This document shows positions 7,478 through 16,137 of a DNA stretch of 64,000 bases, piece after piece. The stretch's first letter is position 1, and every line of letters starts with the position of its first letter. Under the pieces are notes generated by a model. The model was given only the letters and a program-made list of their open reading frames with translations, did not search any database and was not told where the DNA came from. This DNA is from JAIBJN01 sp963699495. GTDB taxonomy: Bacteria > Actinomycetota > Thermoleophilia > Gaiellales > Gaiellaceae. The stretch spans positions 744,001 through 808,000 of the forward strand of contig CAVOUB010000005.1 in assembly GCA_963699495.1 (NCBI GenBank), given 5' to 3'. A program made the translations under genes and the position numbers.

Positions 7478-8556
7478 TCGTCGCACGGGCAACGCTCCGG
7501 AGCTTTCGCTCGTACGCCGCCCTCGACCTGGCCCTCGAGCCAGGGCTCGTGCTCGTGGTAGGGCCCAACGGAGTCGGCAAGACGAACTTTCTCGAAGCGC
7601 TTCACGTCGGCGTCCAGGGCTTCTCGCCACGGACGCGTGCCGAGCCCCGCTTGGTGCGCTTCGGTGAGGAGGCCGCCCGCGTGCGCCTTGCGGGCACCGA
7701 AGCCGGAGCACCCGTCGAAACGGAGGTGACGATTGCGCCCGGAGAGGGGAAGCAGCTCCGCTTGAACGGAGCCACCCTTGCCTCCGCCGAGGAGCTGCGC
7801 GCGCGTCTCACGGCGCTCGCGTTCGTCCCAGATCGGCTGGCCATCGTCAAGGGCGGGCCGGCTGTCCGGCGTGCGTACGTCGACCGCATGCTCGGCCGAG
7901 TCCTGCCTTCGCAGGCAGCTCTTCCCGGCGAGTACGGCCGTGCGCTGGCACAGCGAAACGAGGCCCTCCGGCGTGCGCGTGCAGGGGTCTCCACGCCGAA
8001 GGCAGTGGAGCCGTGGACGGAGCGTGTGTCCGTGCTCGGAACCGAGCTCGACGCTGCGCGTGCCGCACTCGTCACCGCACTCGCGCCCGGCTTTGCCGGC
8101 TACGCCGACCAGCTCGGGTTGACCGGCGGGATCCTTGCCTACGAGGAGCGTGGGCTTCCGCTCGCCGACCTGGAAGGGCGTCTCGAGCGGGACCTCGAGC
8201 GCGGGACGACCGGCCTGGGACCGCACCTGCGAGACGTGGAAATCCGAGCCGGCGACCGCGAGCTTCGCAGCTTCGGCTCGCAGGGAGAGCAGCGGACGGC
8301 CGTGCTCGCTCTCTTGCTTGCCGAAGCCGCCGTCCTGACAGAACGTCGCGGGTCGCCTCCACTCCTGCTTCTGGACGATGTCCTCTCGGAGCTCGACGCA
8401 GGCCGACGGCGGGCGCTTCTGGCCGCGCTCCCGGCGGCCGGGCAGACCCTCGTCAGCGCCACCTCTGCGGAGGCGCTGCCCGCGAGCTCGCCGGAGCCGT
8501 CGCTCGTGCTCGTCGTCCGGCGCGAGGGAAACGCGAGCGTGGCGGAGGCAGCGTGA
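7474..8556 (+). CDS. recF: DNA replication and repair protein RecF
   Basis: RecF is an SMC-like ATPase that helps load RecA at gaps. With a CTG start at 7474 the product is 360 residues: RATLRSFRSYAALDLALEPG, Walker A GPNGVGKTNFLEAL at about residue 30, and LLLLDDVLSELD (Walker B) near 296 after SFGSQGEQRTAVLALLLAEA. The only standard start is GTG 7549, which would delete the conserved first beta strands ahead of Walker A. The CTG overlaps the dnaN stop as CTGA, the same geometry as the GTGA/ATGA junctions elsewhere here. Identity is firm; the CTG start is an inference. Confidence 0.92.
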   Translation: MIVARATLRSFRSYAALDLALEPGLVLVVGPNGVGKTNFLEALHVGVQGFSPRTRAEPRLVRFGEEAARVRLAGTEAGAPVETEVTIAPGEGKQLRLNGATLASAEELRARLTALAFVPDRLAIVKGGPAVRRAYVDRMLGRVLPSQAALPGEYGRALAQRNEALRRARAGVSTPKAVEPWTERVSVLGTELDAARAALVTALAPGFAGYADQLGLTGGILAYEERGLPLADLEGRLERDLERGTTGLGPHLRDVEIRAGDRELRSFGSQGEQRTAVLALLLAEAAVLTERRGSPPLLLLDDVLSELDAGRRRALLAALPAAGQTLVSATSAEALPASSPEPSLVLVVRREGNASVAEAA

Positions 8557-9032
8557 CCGGCCTCGAGCCGATCGGCGGTGAGCTGCACCGGGAACTGGGC
8601 CGTCTCGGACCGCCGGGTGCGATCGCCGACGTCGTAGCCGTGTGGCCGGAGGCCGTCGGCCCGGCGATCGCGGCCAACGCGTGGCCGGCCCGCATCTCGC
8701 GCGATGGGACGTTGCACGTCTCCACGAGCTCGAGCGCCTGGGCCTTCGAGCTGACCCACCTCGAGGACACGGTGCGCGCACGCCTCTCCGAGCACCTCGA
8801 CCGAGGGTGCCCGGTGCGCCTGCGCTTTGCGACAGGGCGCCTGCCCGAGCTGGGCCGCGACACCGTCGAGACTTCGGAACGAGCTGTCCCCAGCCCCTCG
8901 CAGGCGACGCTGGCCGCGGCTGCAGAGATCGCTGCAGAGATCGCCGACCCGGGCCTCAGGGAGGTCGTTGCGAGGGCCGCTGCGGCGAGCCTCGCGAGTG
9001 CGGAAGCGCGCCCGGACGACCGGCAGTTCTGA
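8553..9032 (+). CDS. DUF721 (DciA-like) protein
   Basis: The 159-residue protein belongs to DUF721, whose members include DciA, the ancestral loader of replicative helicase DnaB in bacteria lacking DnaC/DnaI. Family features are VVAVWPEAVGPAIAANAWPARISRDGTLHVSTSSSAWAFELTHL in residues 28-72. The gene starts at GTG 8553 in a GTGA overlap with recF and sits before gyrB, exactly where actinobacterial DUF721 genes occur. A role in helicase loading is inferred from family and position. Confidence 0.85.
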   Translation: MTGLEPIGGELHRELGRLGPPGAIADVVAVWPEAVGPAIAANAWPARISRDGTLHVSTSSSAWAFELTHLEDTVRARLSEHLDRGCPVRLRFATGRLPELGRDTVETSERAVPSPSQATLAAAAEIAAEIADPGLREVVARAAAASLASAEARPDDRQF

Positions 9033-9049
9033 TAGACTGGGGTTCAGAC

Positions 9050-9078
9050 AAAAATCCCCGGTTAGCAGGGGTTTTTTT
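9050..9078 (+). promoter_or_regulatory. Hairpin with T-run covering the gyrB ribosome-binding site
   Basis: CCCC (9056-9059) pairs with GGGG (9068-9071) across an 8-base loop. An outer A5/T5 pairing flanks it after one T-T mismatch, and seven T residues run straight into the gyrB ATG at 9079. The GGGG is also the only Shine-Dalgarno-like sequence for gyrB. It may act as a terminator for the dnaA-dciA transcript, an attenuator, or a translational switch. Confidence 0.5.
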
Positions 9079-11469
9079 ATGGCAAAGACCAGTTACGACG
9101 CCAAAGACATCACTGTTCTCGAGGGTCTCGAGCCGGTCCGGCTGCGCCCGGGCATGTACATCGGCTCGACGGGCGCCCGGGGGCTCCATCACCTCGTCTA
9201 CGAGGTCGTCGACAACTCCGTCGACGAGGCCCTGGCGGGGCGGAACGAGCGCATCGAAGTGCGACTCCACCCGGACAACTCGGTGACGGTCCGCGATTGG
9301 GGCTCGGGCATCCCTGTGGGCATCATGGAGGACCAGGGCCTGCCTGCTCTGACGGTTGTCCTGACCAAGCTCCACGCCGGCGGGAAGTTCGGGGGCGACG
9401 GCTACAAGGTCTCCGGCGGGCTGCACGGCGTCGGCGTCTCGGTGGTGAACGCGCTTTCGGAGTGGCTCGTCGCCGAGGTCCGGCGCGACGGCAAGGTCTT
9501 CCGCCAGGAGTTTGCCCGTGGCGAGCCCACGACCGAGCTCGAGGAGGTCGGCAAGGCGGCCAAGGGCGAGACGGGGACGACGATCTGCTTCCTGCCCGAC
9601 TCCGAGATCTTCGAGGAGTTCGAGCTCTCCTCGCAGACGATCGCCCAGCGCTTCCGCGAGACCGCGTTTTTGACCAAGGGCCTCCGCATCGTCTTCGTGG
9701 ACGAGCGCGAGGGAGAGGAGACGCAGGAGTTCTACGCCGAGGGCGGCATCCGCGACTTCGTCACCTACGTCAACGAGACGAAGGACGCCGTGCACCGCCA
9801 CATCGTCTACTTCGAGGGCGAGAACGACCAGGGCGCCGTCGAGGTGGCGATGCAGTGGAACACCTCGTACGTGGAGTCGGTCTTCTCGTTCGCGAACAAC
9901 ATCAACACGCACGAGGGCGGCACTCACCTCTCGGGCTTCAAGGCGGCTCTGACGGGGACGCTGAACCGCTATGCCCGCGAGAAGGGCCTCCTGAAGGAGA
10001 AGGAGGAGAACCTCGACGGCGACGACGTCCGCGAGGGCCTCGGCGCGGTCATCTCGATCAAGCTTCGCGACCCGCAGTTCGAAGGCCAGACCAAGACGAA
10101 GCTCGGCAATCCCTGGGTCCGCGGGCTCGTCGAGCAGACCGTCAACGCGAAGCTCGCCGAGTTCCTGGAGGAGAACCCGACCGACGCGCGCCAGATCGTC
10201 CAGAAGGCGATCTCGGCTGCGCGCGCCCGCCAGGCAGCTCGCAAGGCGCGAGAGCTGACGCGCAGAAAGAGCGCGCTCGAGGGCTCCTCGCTCCCGGGCA
10301 AGCTCGCCGACTGCACGATCCGGAACCCGGAGGACGCCGAGCTCTTCATCGTCGAGGGCGACTCGGCAGGCGGGTCGGCCAAGATGGGCCGCGACCGCAC
10401 CTTCCAGGCGATCCTCCCGCTGCGCGGCAAGATCATCAACAGCGAGAAGAACCGCATCAACAAGGTGCTCTCGAACAACGAGATCCAGGCGATGATCACC
10501 GCGATCGGAACCGGGATAGGCGAAGAGCTCGACATCGCGAAGCTGCGGTACCACCGGATCATCGTCATGACCGACGCCGACGTGGACGGCTCGCACATTC
10601 GCACCCTCATCCTCACCTTCCTCTACCGGCACATGCCGGAGCTCTTCGAGCGCGGCCACGTCTACATCGCCGTGCCGCCGCTCTACAAGGTCAAGATCGG
10701 AAACCAGGAGTTCTACTTCGAGAAGGACGCCCAGCTCGAGGAGCTGCTGGTCCGGGAGCGCGTCGGCGACCTCGACATCCGGCCCCGCGCCGGCGACGCC
10801 GTGAAGATGACCGAAGCTCGCTGGGGCAAGTTCACGAACGCGCTCGAGAAGTTCGAGGGCTGGCTGCAGCGCCTCCGGGCCGACTTCGGGAACACCGCCG
10901 CCGACTTCATGGTCACGCACCGGCTCGTCGAGACCGACACGCCGACGCTCGAGGCGCTCGGCAAGGCGGTCGAGGAGGGGGCCGAGAACGGCTACACCCT
11001 CTCGCTCGCCGACCGGCGTGACGGCGTCATCTCGGTGAAGGTCGTCGAGAACGAGACGAGCGCGGCCCAGATCGTCACCGTCTCCGGCGACCTGCTCGTC
11101 TCGCCGGTCTACGAGCGTCTCCGGGCCAGCTACGCCCGGCTCGTCGAGCTCGTCGGGTCGCCGCCCTTCACGATCGGGACGGGCAAGAAGCTGCGCGAGG
11201 CGGAGACGTTCGGCCGGCTGCGCGCCGATTCCCTCGACGCCGCCAAGGAGGGGATCCAGCTTTCGCGCTTCAAGGGCCTCGGCGAGATGAACGCCGACCA
11301 GCTGTGGGAGACGACGATGGACCCCCAGAAGCGGCTGCTCGTACGCGTCGACGTCGAGGATGCCTCGGCCGCCGACCGGCTCTTCTCGACGCTGATGGGC
11401 GACCAGGTCGAGCCGCGCCGGGCCTTTATCGAGACAAACGCGAAGGACGTTCGCTTCCTGGATGTCTGA
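9079..11469 (+). CDS. gyrB: DNA gyrase subunit B
   Basis: GyrB is the ATPase and TOPRIM half of gyrase. The 796-residue protein starts MAKTSYDAKDITVLEGLEPVR, has the GHKL ATP site (YEVVDNSVDEALAG, GGGKFGG-type loop reading AGGKFGGDGYKVSGGLHGVG), EGDSAGGSAKMGRD near residue 425 and the catalytic DADVDG near 498. Between PPLYKV and QLSRFKGLGEMN lies an additional stretch of roughly 165 residues resembling the insert of proteobacterial GyrB, absent from the ~675-residue mycobacterial enzyme. The ATG at 9079 follows the hairpin; upstream in-frame codons overlap dciA and are not family-like. Confidence 0.97.
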   Translation: MAKTSYDAKDITVLEGLEPVRLRPGMYIGSTGARGLHHLVYEVVDNSVDEALAGRNERIEVRLHPDNSVTVRDWGSGIPVGIMEDQGLPALTVVLTKLHAGGKFGGDGYKVSGGLHGVGVSVVNALSEWLVAEVRRDGKVFRQEFARGEPTTELEEVGKAAKGETGTTICFLPDSEIFEEFELSSQTIAQRFRETAFLTKGLRIVFVDEREGEETQEFYAEGGIRDFVTYVNETKDAVHRHIVYFEGENDQGAVEVAMQWNTSYVESVFSFANNINTHEGGTHLSGFKAALTGTLNRYAREKGLLKEKEENLDGDDVREGLGAVISIKLRDPQFEGQTKTKLGNPWVRGLVEQTVNAKLAEFLEENPTDARQIVQKAISAARARQAARKARELTRRKSALEGSSLPGKLADCTIRNPEDAELFIVEGDSAGGSAKMGRDRTFQAILPLRGKIINSEKNRINKVLSNNEIQAMITAIGTGIGEELDIAKLRYHRIIVMTDADVDGSHIRTLILTFLYRHMPELFERGHVYIAVPPLYKVKIGNQEFYFEKDAQLEELLVRERVGDLDIRPRAGDAVKMTEARWGKFTNALEKFEGWLQRLRADFGNTAADFMVTHRLVETDTPTLEALGKAVEEGAENGYTLSLADRRDGVISVKVVENETSAAQIVTVSGDLLVSPVYERLRASYARLVELVGSPPFTIGTGKKLREAETFGRLRADSLDAAKEGIQLSRFKGLGEMNADQLWETTMDPQKRLLVRVDVEDASAADRLFSTLMGDQVEPRRAFIETNAKDVRFLDV

Positions 11470-14038
11470 GCTCGGTGTTCTCGGCGGGGCGGGGCGGATC
11501 GAGCCCCGCGAGCTCGAGCAGGAGATGCGCTCGAGCTACCTGGACTACGCGATGTCGGTCATCGTCGGCCGCGCGTTGCCCGACGTGCGCGACGGGCTCA
11601 AGCCCGTCCACCGGCGCGTGCTCTATTCGATGCACGAGAACGGGCTGCAGCCCAACCGGCCCTACAAGAAGTCCGCCAACGTCGTCGGCGCGGTCATGGG
11701 CAACTACCACCCGCACGGTGACTCGGCGATCTACGACACCCTCGTCCGCATGGCGCAGCCGTTCTCGCTGCGCTACCCGCTGGTGGACGGGCAGGGGAAC
11801 TTCGGCTCCATCGACGACGACTCCGCGGCCGCGATGCGGTACACGGAGTGCCGGCTCGCGCGCATCGCCACCGAGATGCTGCGCGACATCGACGCGGACA
11901 CCGTCGACTACGTCCCGAACTACGACGAGTCGCGGCGCGAGCCGCTGACGCTTCCGAGCCGCTTCCCGAACCTGCTCGTCAACGGCTCGGCGGGCATCGC
12001 CGTCGGGATGGCGACCAACATCCCGCCGCACCGGCTCTCCGAGGTCGTGGACGCGATCGTCCAGCTGATCGACAAGCCCGACTCGAACGTCGACGACCTG
12101 ATGAAGCACGTGAAAGGCCCGGATTTCCCGACGGGCGCCTACATCATCGGCCGCTCCGGTATCCGCGATGCCTACCGCACCGGCCGCGGCCGGATCGTCA
12201 TGCGCGCGCGGGCCCACGTCGAGGAGCTCCGGGGAGGCAAGTCGGCGGTCATCGTGACCGAGCTCCCCTACGGGGTGAAGAAGGGCGGGGAGAACGGCGT
12301 CATCGCGAAGATCGCCGACCTCGTCCAGGACAAGGTCCTCACGGAGATCTCCGACCTGCAGGACCACTCCGACCGGACGGGGATGCGGATCCAGATCGAG
12401 CTCAAGCGCGACGCGGCCCCCTTCGTCGCGCTGAACAAGCTCTTCAAGCACACGCAGTTGCAGACGACCTTCGGCTACAACGCCGTGGCCCTCGTGGACG
12501 GCGTGCCGCGGACGCTGTCGCTGCTCGAGCTGGTCCAGGAGTACCTCCGCTACCAGCGGGACGTCGTCACCCGCCGGTCGAAGCACGAGCTGCGCAGGGC
12601 GGAGGAGCGCGCGCACGTCCTCCAGGGCTACCTGACCGCGCTCGACAACCTCGACGAGGTCATCGCCCTCATCCGCGGCTCGGCGGACACGGACACGGCC
12701 CGCACCGGCCTCATGGAGCGCTTCGGCCTCTCAGAGATCCAGGCGCAGGCGATCCTCGACCTTCGCCTCGCTCGTCTGACCGGGCTCGCGCGGAAGGAGA
12801 TCGAGGACGAGCACGCCGACCTCCAGGAGCGGATCACCGAGCTGCGCACCATCCTCGGAGACCCGGCCCGCATCGACGCGCTCATCCGTGAGGAGCTGCT
12901 CGAGATCAAGGACATCTTCGGCCGCGGCGACGACCGGCGCACCGAGATCGCCGCCGCCGAGGAGGAGCTCGAGCTCGAGGACCTGATCGCCGAGGAGGAC
13001 ATGGTCATCGCCATCACGCGCTCCGACTACGTGAAGCGCCTGCCGGTGACCACCTACCGCGAGCAGCGGCGCGGGGGGATCGGCGTCATGGGCATGGAGC
13101 TGAAGGACGAGGACTACATCCAGCACCTCTTCGTCGCCTCCACGCACGACTACCTGCTCTTCTTCACCTCGGTCGGCAAGGTCTATCGCCTGAAGGTGCA
13201 CGAGCTGCCGCTCGGCTCCCGCCAGTCCAAGGGCCGGGCAATCGTCAACCTGCTTCCCTTCCAGCCGGGCGAGACCATCCGCGCCGTGATCGCGACGCGC
13301 GACTTCAAGGATGCGGAGTACCTCACTGCGGTGACCAAGAACGGGCTCGTCAAGAAGACGCGTTTCGAGGAGTACAACACGCCGCTGAAGGCCGACGGGA
13401 TCATCGCCATCAAGCTTCGCGACGGCGACGAGCTCGTCGGTGTCCTCCACTCGTCCGGGGACGACGACATCCTCATGGTCTCGCGCAAGGGCCAGGCGAT
13501 TCGCTTCAACGAGAAGCTCGCTCGCCCGATGGGGCGTGCGACCTCGGGCGTGACCGGCATGCGGCTTCGCAAGGGCGACGAGGTGATCACGGCGGACATC
13601 GCGCGCAACGACCACGATCTCCTCGTCGTGACCGAGAACGGCTTCGGCAAGCGGACGCGCATCGACCAGTACCCGGTCAAGGGTCGCGGCGGGCTCGGCG
13701 TGAAGACCGTCCAGCTCACCGAGGTGCGCGGCCAGCTCGCCGGCGCGCTCGTCGTGCGCACGGGCGACCAGGTCATGCTGATCACCACGGGCGGCACGGT
13801 CATCAAGGTTCCCGCCGACGGCATCAAGCAAAGCGGGCGCTCGACCCAGGGCGTCATCGTCATGCGCCCGCGCGAGGGTGAGCGGGTTTCGACGCTGGCG
13901 CGCGTCGTCGAGCAGGACGAGGCCGGCGAGGTCGTGGAAGGTCCGGTCAGTCCCAACGGCGCGGCCCTCATCGAGACGGTCGGCCTCCCTGACGACGACC
14001 TGCTCGAGCCCGAAGAGTCACCCGAGCCCGACGAGTAG
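11462..14038 (+). CDS. gyrA: DNA gyrase subunit A
   Basis: GyrA is the DNA cleavage-rejoining and wrapping subunit. The 858-residue protein carries SSYLDYAMSVIVGRALPDVRDG, the quinolone-region segment MGNYHPHGDSAIYDTLVRMAQPFS, the catalytic tyrosine in AAMRYTECRLA at about residue 127, and a GyrA-box-like QRRGGIGVMG near 534 that starts the wrapping beta-pinwheel. The C-terminus is acidic. Its ATG overlaps the last 8 bases of gyrB, so the subunits are coupled. Confidence 0.98.
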   Translation: MSELGVLGGAGRIEPRELEQEMRSSYLDYAMSVIVGRALPDVRDGLKPVHRRVLYSMHENGLQPNRPYKKSANVVGAVMGNYHPHGDSAIYDTLVRMAQPFSLRYPLVDGQGNFGSIDDDSAAAMRYTECRLARIATEMLRDIDADTVDYVPNYDESRREPLTLPSRFPNLLVNGSAGIAVGMATNIPPHRLSEVVDAIVQLIDKPDSNVDDLMKHVKGPDFPTGAYIIGRSGIRDAYRTGRGRIVMRARAHVEELRGGKSAVIVTELPYGVKKGGENGVIAKIADLVQDKVLTEISDLQDHSDRTGMRIQIELKRDAAPFVALNKLFKHTQLQTTFGYNAVALVDGVPRTLSLLELVQEYLRYQRDVVTRRSKHELRRAEERAHVLQGYLTALDNLDEVIALIRGSADTDTARTGLMERFGLSEIQAQAILDLRLARLTGLARKEIEDEHADLQERITELRTILGDPARIDALIREELLEIKDIFGRGDDRRTEIAAAEEELELEDLIAEEDMVIAITRSDYVKRLPVTTYREQRRGGIGVMGMELKDEDYIQHLFVASTHDYLLFFTSVGKVYRLKVHELPLGSRQSKGRAIVNLLPFQPGETIRAVIATRDFKDAEYLTAVTKNGLVKKTRFEEYNTPLKADGIIAIKLRDGDELVGVLHSSGDDDILMVSRKGQAIRFNEKLARPMGRATSGVTGMRLRKGDEVITADIARNDHDLLVVTENGFGKRTRIDQYPVKGRGGLGVKTVQLTEVRGQLAGALVVRTGDQVMLITTGGTVIKVPADGIKQSGRSTQGVIVMRPREGERVSTLARVVEQDEAGEVVEGPVSPNGAALIETVGLPDDDLLEPEESPEPDE

Positions 14039-14047
14039 CGTCCCTGC

Positions 14048-14356
14048 GTGAGCGTGCGGCGTCCGGAGGATCTGCTCGAACCGGTCGACATCATGCGCCA
14101 CCTGCGCAGGCTCGAGCTCACGCTCGGCCAGGTCTGCCGCGTCGCCGGCGTCTCCAAGATGCAGCTCGACTACTGGACGACGAAGGCGCGCATCCCCACG
14201 AAGGGCAAGAAGCAGCGCCTCTACGACCTGGACGCCGTCGAGACGGTGATCTTGATCAAGCAGGGGAAGAGCAAGGGCCTCTCGCTCCAGGCTGCGATCG
14301 AGGCCGCGGAGCGCTTCAAGGCGGCCAAGGCCCCCCGGGTCCCCCGCCGGATCTGA
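14048..14356 (+). CDS. Small MerR-like helix-turn-helix protein
   Basis: This 102-residue protein starts at GTG 14048, nine bases after gyrA. Residues 22-70 (TLGQVCRVAGVSKMQLDYWTTKARIPTKGKKQRLYDLDAVETV) resemble the winged helix of MerR-type regulators, and the C-terminal half is a Lys/Ala-rich helix. There is no metal- or drug-binding effector domain, so it may be a constitutive DNA-binding protein. Co-transcription with gyrA is likely. The regulatory target is unknown. Confidence 0.7.
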   Translation: MSVRRPEDLLEPVDIMRHLRRLELTLGQVCRVAGVSKMQLDYWTTKARIPTKGKKQRLYDLDAVETVILIKQGKSKGLSLQAAIEAAERFKAAKAPRVPRRI

Positions 14357-14368
14357 CCCGGCCGGGCT

Positions 14369-15337
14369 TCAGGACCCGCGAAGGACGCCGGCCGCGGATT
14401 CGGGAGCCATGGTGTTCATGAAGTAGCCCGAGCCGAGCTCGATGCCGGCGAGGATGCCGAAGCGCGGGAGGACCTCGAGGTGCCAGTGGCCCCCCGTGTG
14501 CAGCCAGAGGTTGAACGGCACTGCCCCCTCCGCGATTCGGAGCCTGCGGATCCCCTCTGCGACCAGGCTCAGTGCCGCGGCAAGGCTCGGGCTCGTGAAG
14601 GCATCGTCCTCGCATTCGAGCGACGCGACGAGTAGCTCGTAGGGCTGTCGGCCGGCGAACGGGCACAACAGGATCAGGCCGTCGCGCTCGTCGACGATGC
14701 GGATGCGCTGCGCTTGCTCCTTCGCCAGGACCCGGCAGAGAAGACACGCGCCGGCGGCCTCCCGGAGCTCGCGTTCCTGCGCCACCAGAGGAGGCTCCTC
14801 CTCGAGCCAGACCAGCTGGGAGTGGCTGTGCGCAAGGCTCGCGCCCGCCCCGGCGCCTTCGTTCACGAGGGCGTGGACGTAGGGGAAGCCGGACTCCCGG
14901 GCGGTCACCGCGCGCGCTTGCCAGGCCTCGGCGACGAGGTCCAGCTCGCGGCCGCTCAGGTCGGCGAGCGAACGCACATGGCGCGGGGAGTGGACGACGA
15001 CCTCCTGTCGCCCCACGGCGGCCCGACGTGCGAAGAGGCCGTCCGGACGGTCATTGCTCCGCTGCCAGGGCCCGAAGGCCGGGAACTTGTTGGGGACGAC
15101 GCGCACGCGCCAGCCCGGAGTGTCTGGCGCCCGGCCCGGCGGGCCGATGGCGAACGTCTCGGGCGGCGTCGCCGACTCGCGGCCCTCGTCGAAGGGACAG
15201 CCGGCCGGATCGTCTCCCTCGTCGAGCTCCTCCGAGCGCGGTGCCCCGGGCCTACCCGCCCGGGAAGGGGCGACCACGACCCAACGTCCCGAGACCGGGT
15301 CGTGACGGAGCTCGGGCGGAGCGTGGCTTTCGGTCAG
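14369..15337 (-). CDS. galT: GalT-like nucleotidylyltransferase (HIT superfamily, DUF4921-type)
   Basis: It resembles galactose-1-phosphate uridylyltransferases: RHDPVSGRWVVVAPSRAGRP at the N-terminus, CPFDEGRESATPPE, RVVPNKFPAF, the histidine motif AHSHSQLVWL, and WHLEVLPRFGILAGIELGSGYFMNTMAPE. The zinc pair of the CPF motif lacks its second cysteine. True galactose metabolism is uncertain because no galK/galE is adjacent. The conserved N-terminus begins upstream of the only standard start (GTG 15277); the frame is open to a CTG at 15337 that overlaps the SPFH stop as CTGA. I take that CTG as the likely start. Confidence 0.8.
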   Translation of the reverse strand: MTESHAPPELRHDPVSGRWVVVAPSRAGRPGAPRSEELDEGDDPAGCPFDEGRESATPPETFAIGPPGRAPDTPGWRVRVVPNKFPAFGPWQRSNDRPDGLFARRAAVGRQEVVVHSPRHVRSLADLSGRELDLVAEAWQARAVTARESGFPYVHALVNEGAGAGASLAHSHSQLVWLEEEPPLVAQERELREAAGACLLCRVLAKEQAQRIRIVDERDGLILLCPFAGRQPYELLVASLECEDDAFTSPSLAAALSLVAEGIRRLRIAEGAVPFNLWLHTGGHWHLEVLPRFGILAGIELGSGYFMNTMAPESAAGVLRGS

Positions 15338-16107
15338 CTCTTGTCGGTGTCGGCCAGGCGCTTGGCGAAGGGCGTGAGCAGGTCGATGGGCAGTGGGAGG
15401 ATCAGCGTCGTGGAGCGCTCGGAGCTCATCTCGAGCACGGTCTGCAGGAAGCGCAGCTGCAGTGAGATCGGGTTCTGGGCGAGGACGTCGGCGGCGTCCT
15501 TGAGCCTCTCCGAGGCCTGGAACTCGCCCTCGGCGGCGATCACCTTTGCGCGGCGCTCACGCTCGGCCTCGGCCTGGCGGGCCATCGCGCGCTGCATCCC
15601 GGTGGGGATCTCGACGTCCTTCACCTCGACGATGGAGACCTTGATGCCCCAGGGCGAGGTGGCCTCGTCGATGATCTCCTGGAGGATCGTGTTGATCTTG
15701 TCGCGCTCTGACAGGAGCTCGTCGAGGACGTGCTGTCCGAGGACGCTGCGCAGCGTCGTCTGTGCGATCTGCGACGTCGCGACCATGTAGTTCTCGACCT
15801 GCACGATTGCCCGCTCGGGATCGATGATCCGGAAGTACGCGACCGCGTTCACACGAACCGGCACGTTGTCCTTGGTGATGACCTCCTGCGGCGGGATGTT
15901 GAGCGTCACCGTCCGCAGGTCGACTCGCACCATCTTGTCGATGATCGGAATGAGCAGGAAGAGGCCCGGCCCCTTGGGCGGCGAGTGCAGCCGGCCGAGT
16001 CGGAAGATGACGCCGCGCTCGTACTCGCGCGCCACCCGCACCGACAGCGCAAGCAGAAGCAGCAGGATGATGACGACGGCGGCGACAGCGATGAGGGCGA
16101 CGTTCAT
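15334..16107 (-). CDS. SPFH/stomatin-family membrane protein
   Basis: SPFH proteins oligomerise in membrane microdomains. The 257-residue protein has one N-terminal membrane helix (VALIAVAAVVIILLLLLALSV), then the band-7 domain (ERGVIFRLGRL, PPKGPGLFLLIPIIDKMVRVDLR, VNAVAYFRI), a helical coiled region (MARQAEAERERRAKVIAAEGE), and the C-terminal ILPLPIDLL. An AAGGAG ribosome site precedes the ATG. It follows the NfeD protease gene by 30 bases, the standard prokaryotic stomatin operon, in which the protease and scaffold act together. Confidence 0.92.
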   Translation of the reverse strand: MNVALIAVAAVVIILLLLLALSVRVAREYERGVIFRLGRLHSPPKGPGLFLLIPIIDKMVRVDLRTVTLNIPPQEVITKDNVPVRVNAVAYFRIIDPERAIVQVENYMVATSQIAQTTLRSVLGQHVLDELLSERDKINTILQEIIDEATSPWGIKVSIVEVKDVEIPTGMQRAMARQAEAERERRAKVIAAEGEFQASERLKDAADVLAQNPISLQLRFLQTVLEMSSERSTTLILPLPIDLLTPFAKRLADTDKS

Positions 16108-16137
16108 CGGGCTCCTTTCCGGCCGGGCAGTGTCATC

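Noticed and set aside
8827..9078. In-frame extension of gyrB upstream into the DUF721 gene
   Set aside because: The extra residues are out-of-frame translation of the DUF721 gene and the hairpin; GyrB homology starts at the ATG at 9079.
12102..12117. parS-like sequence (TGAAGCACGTGAAAGG)
   Set aside because: Only 11 of 16 positions match the parS consensus, the left half is poor, and it encodes the conserved MKHVKGPDFPTG of GyrA. No convincing parS was found in the window.
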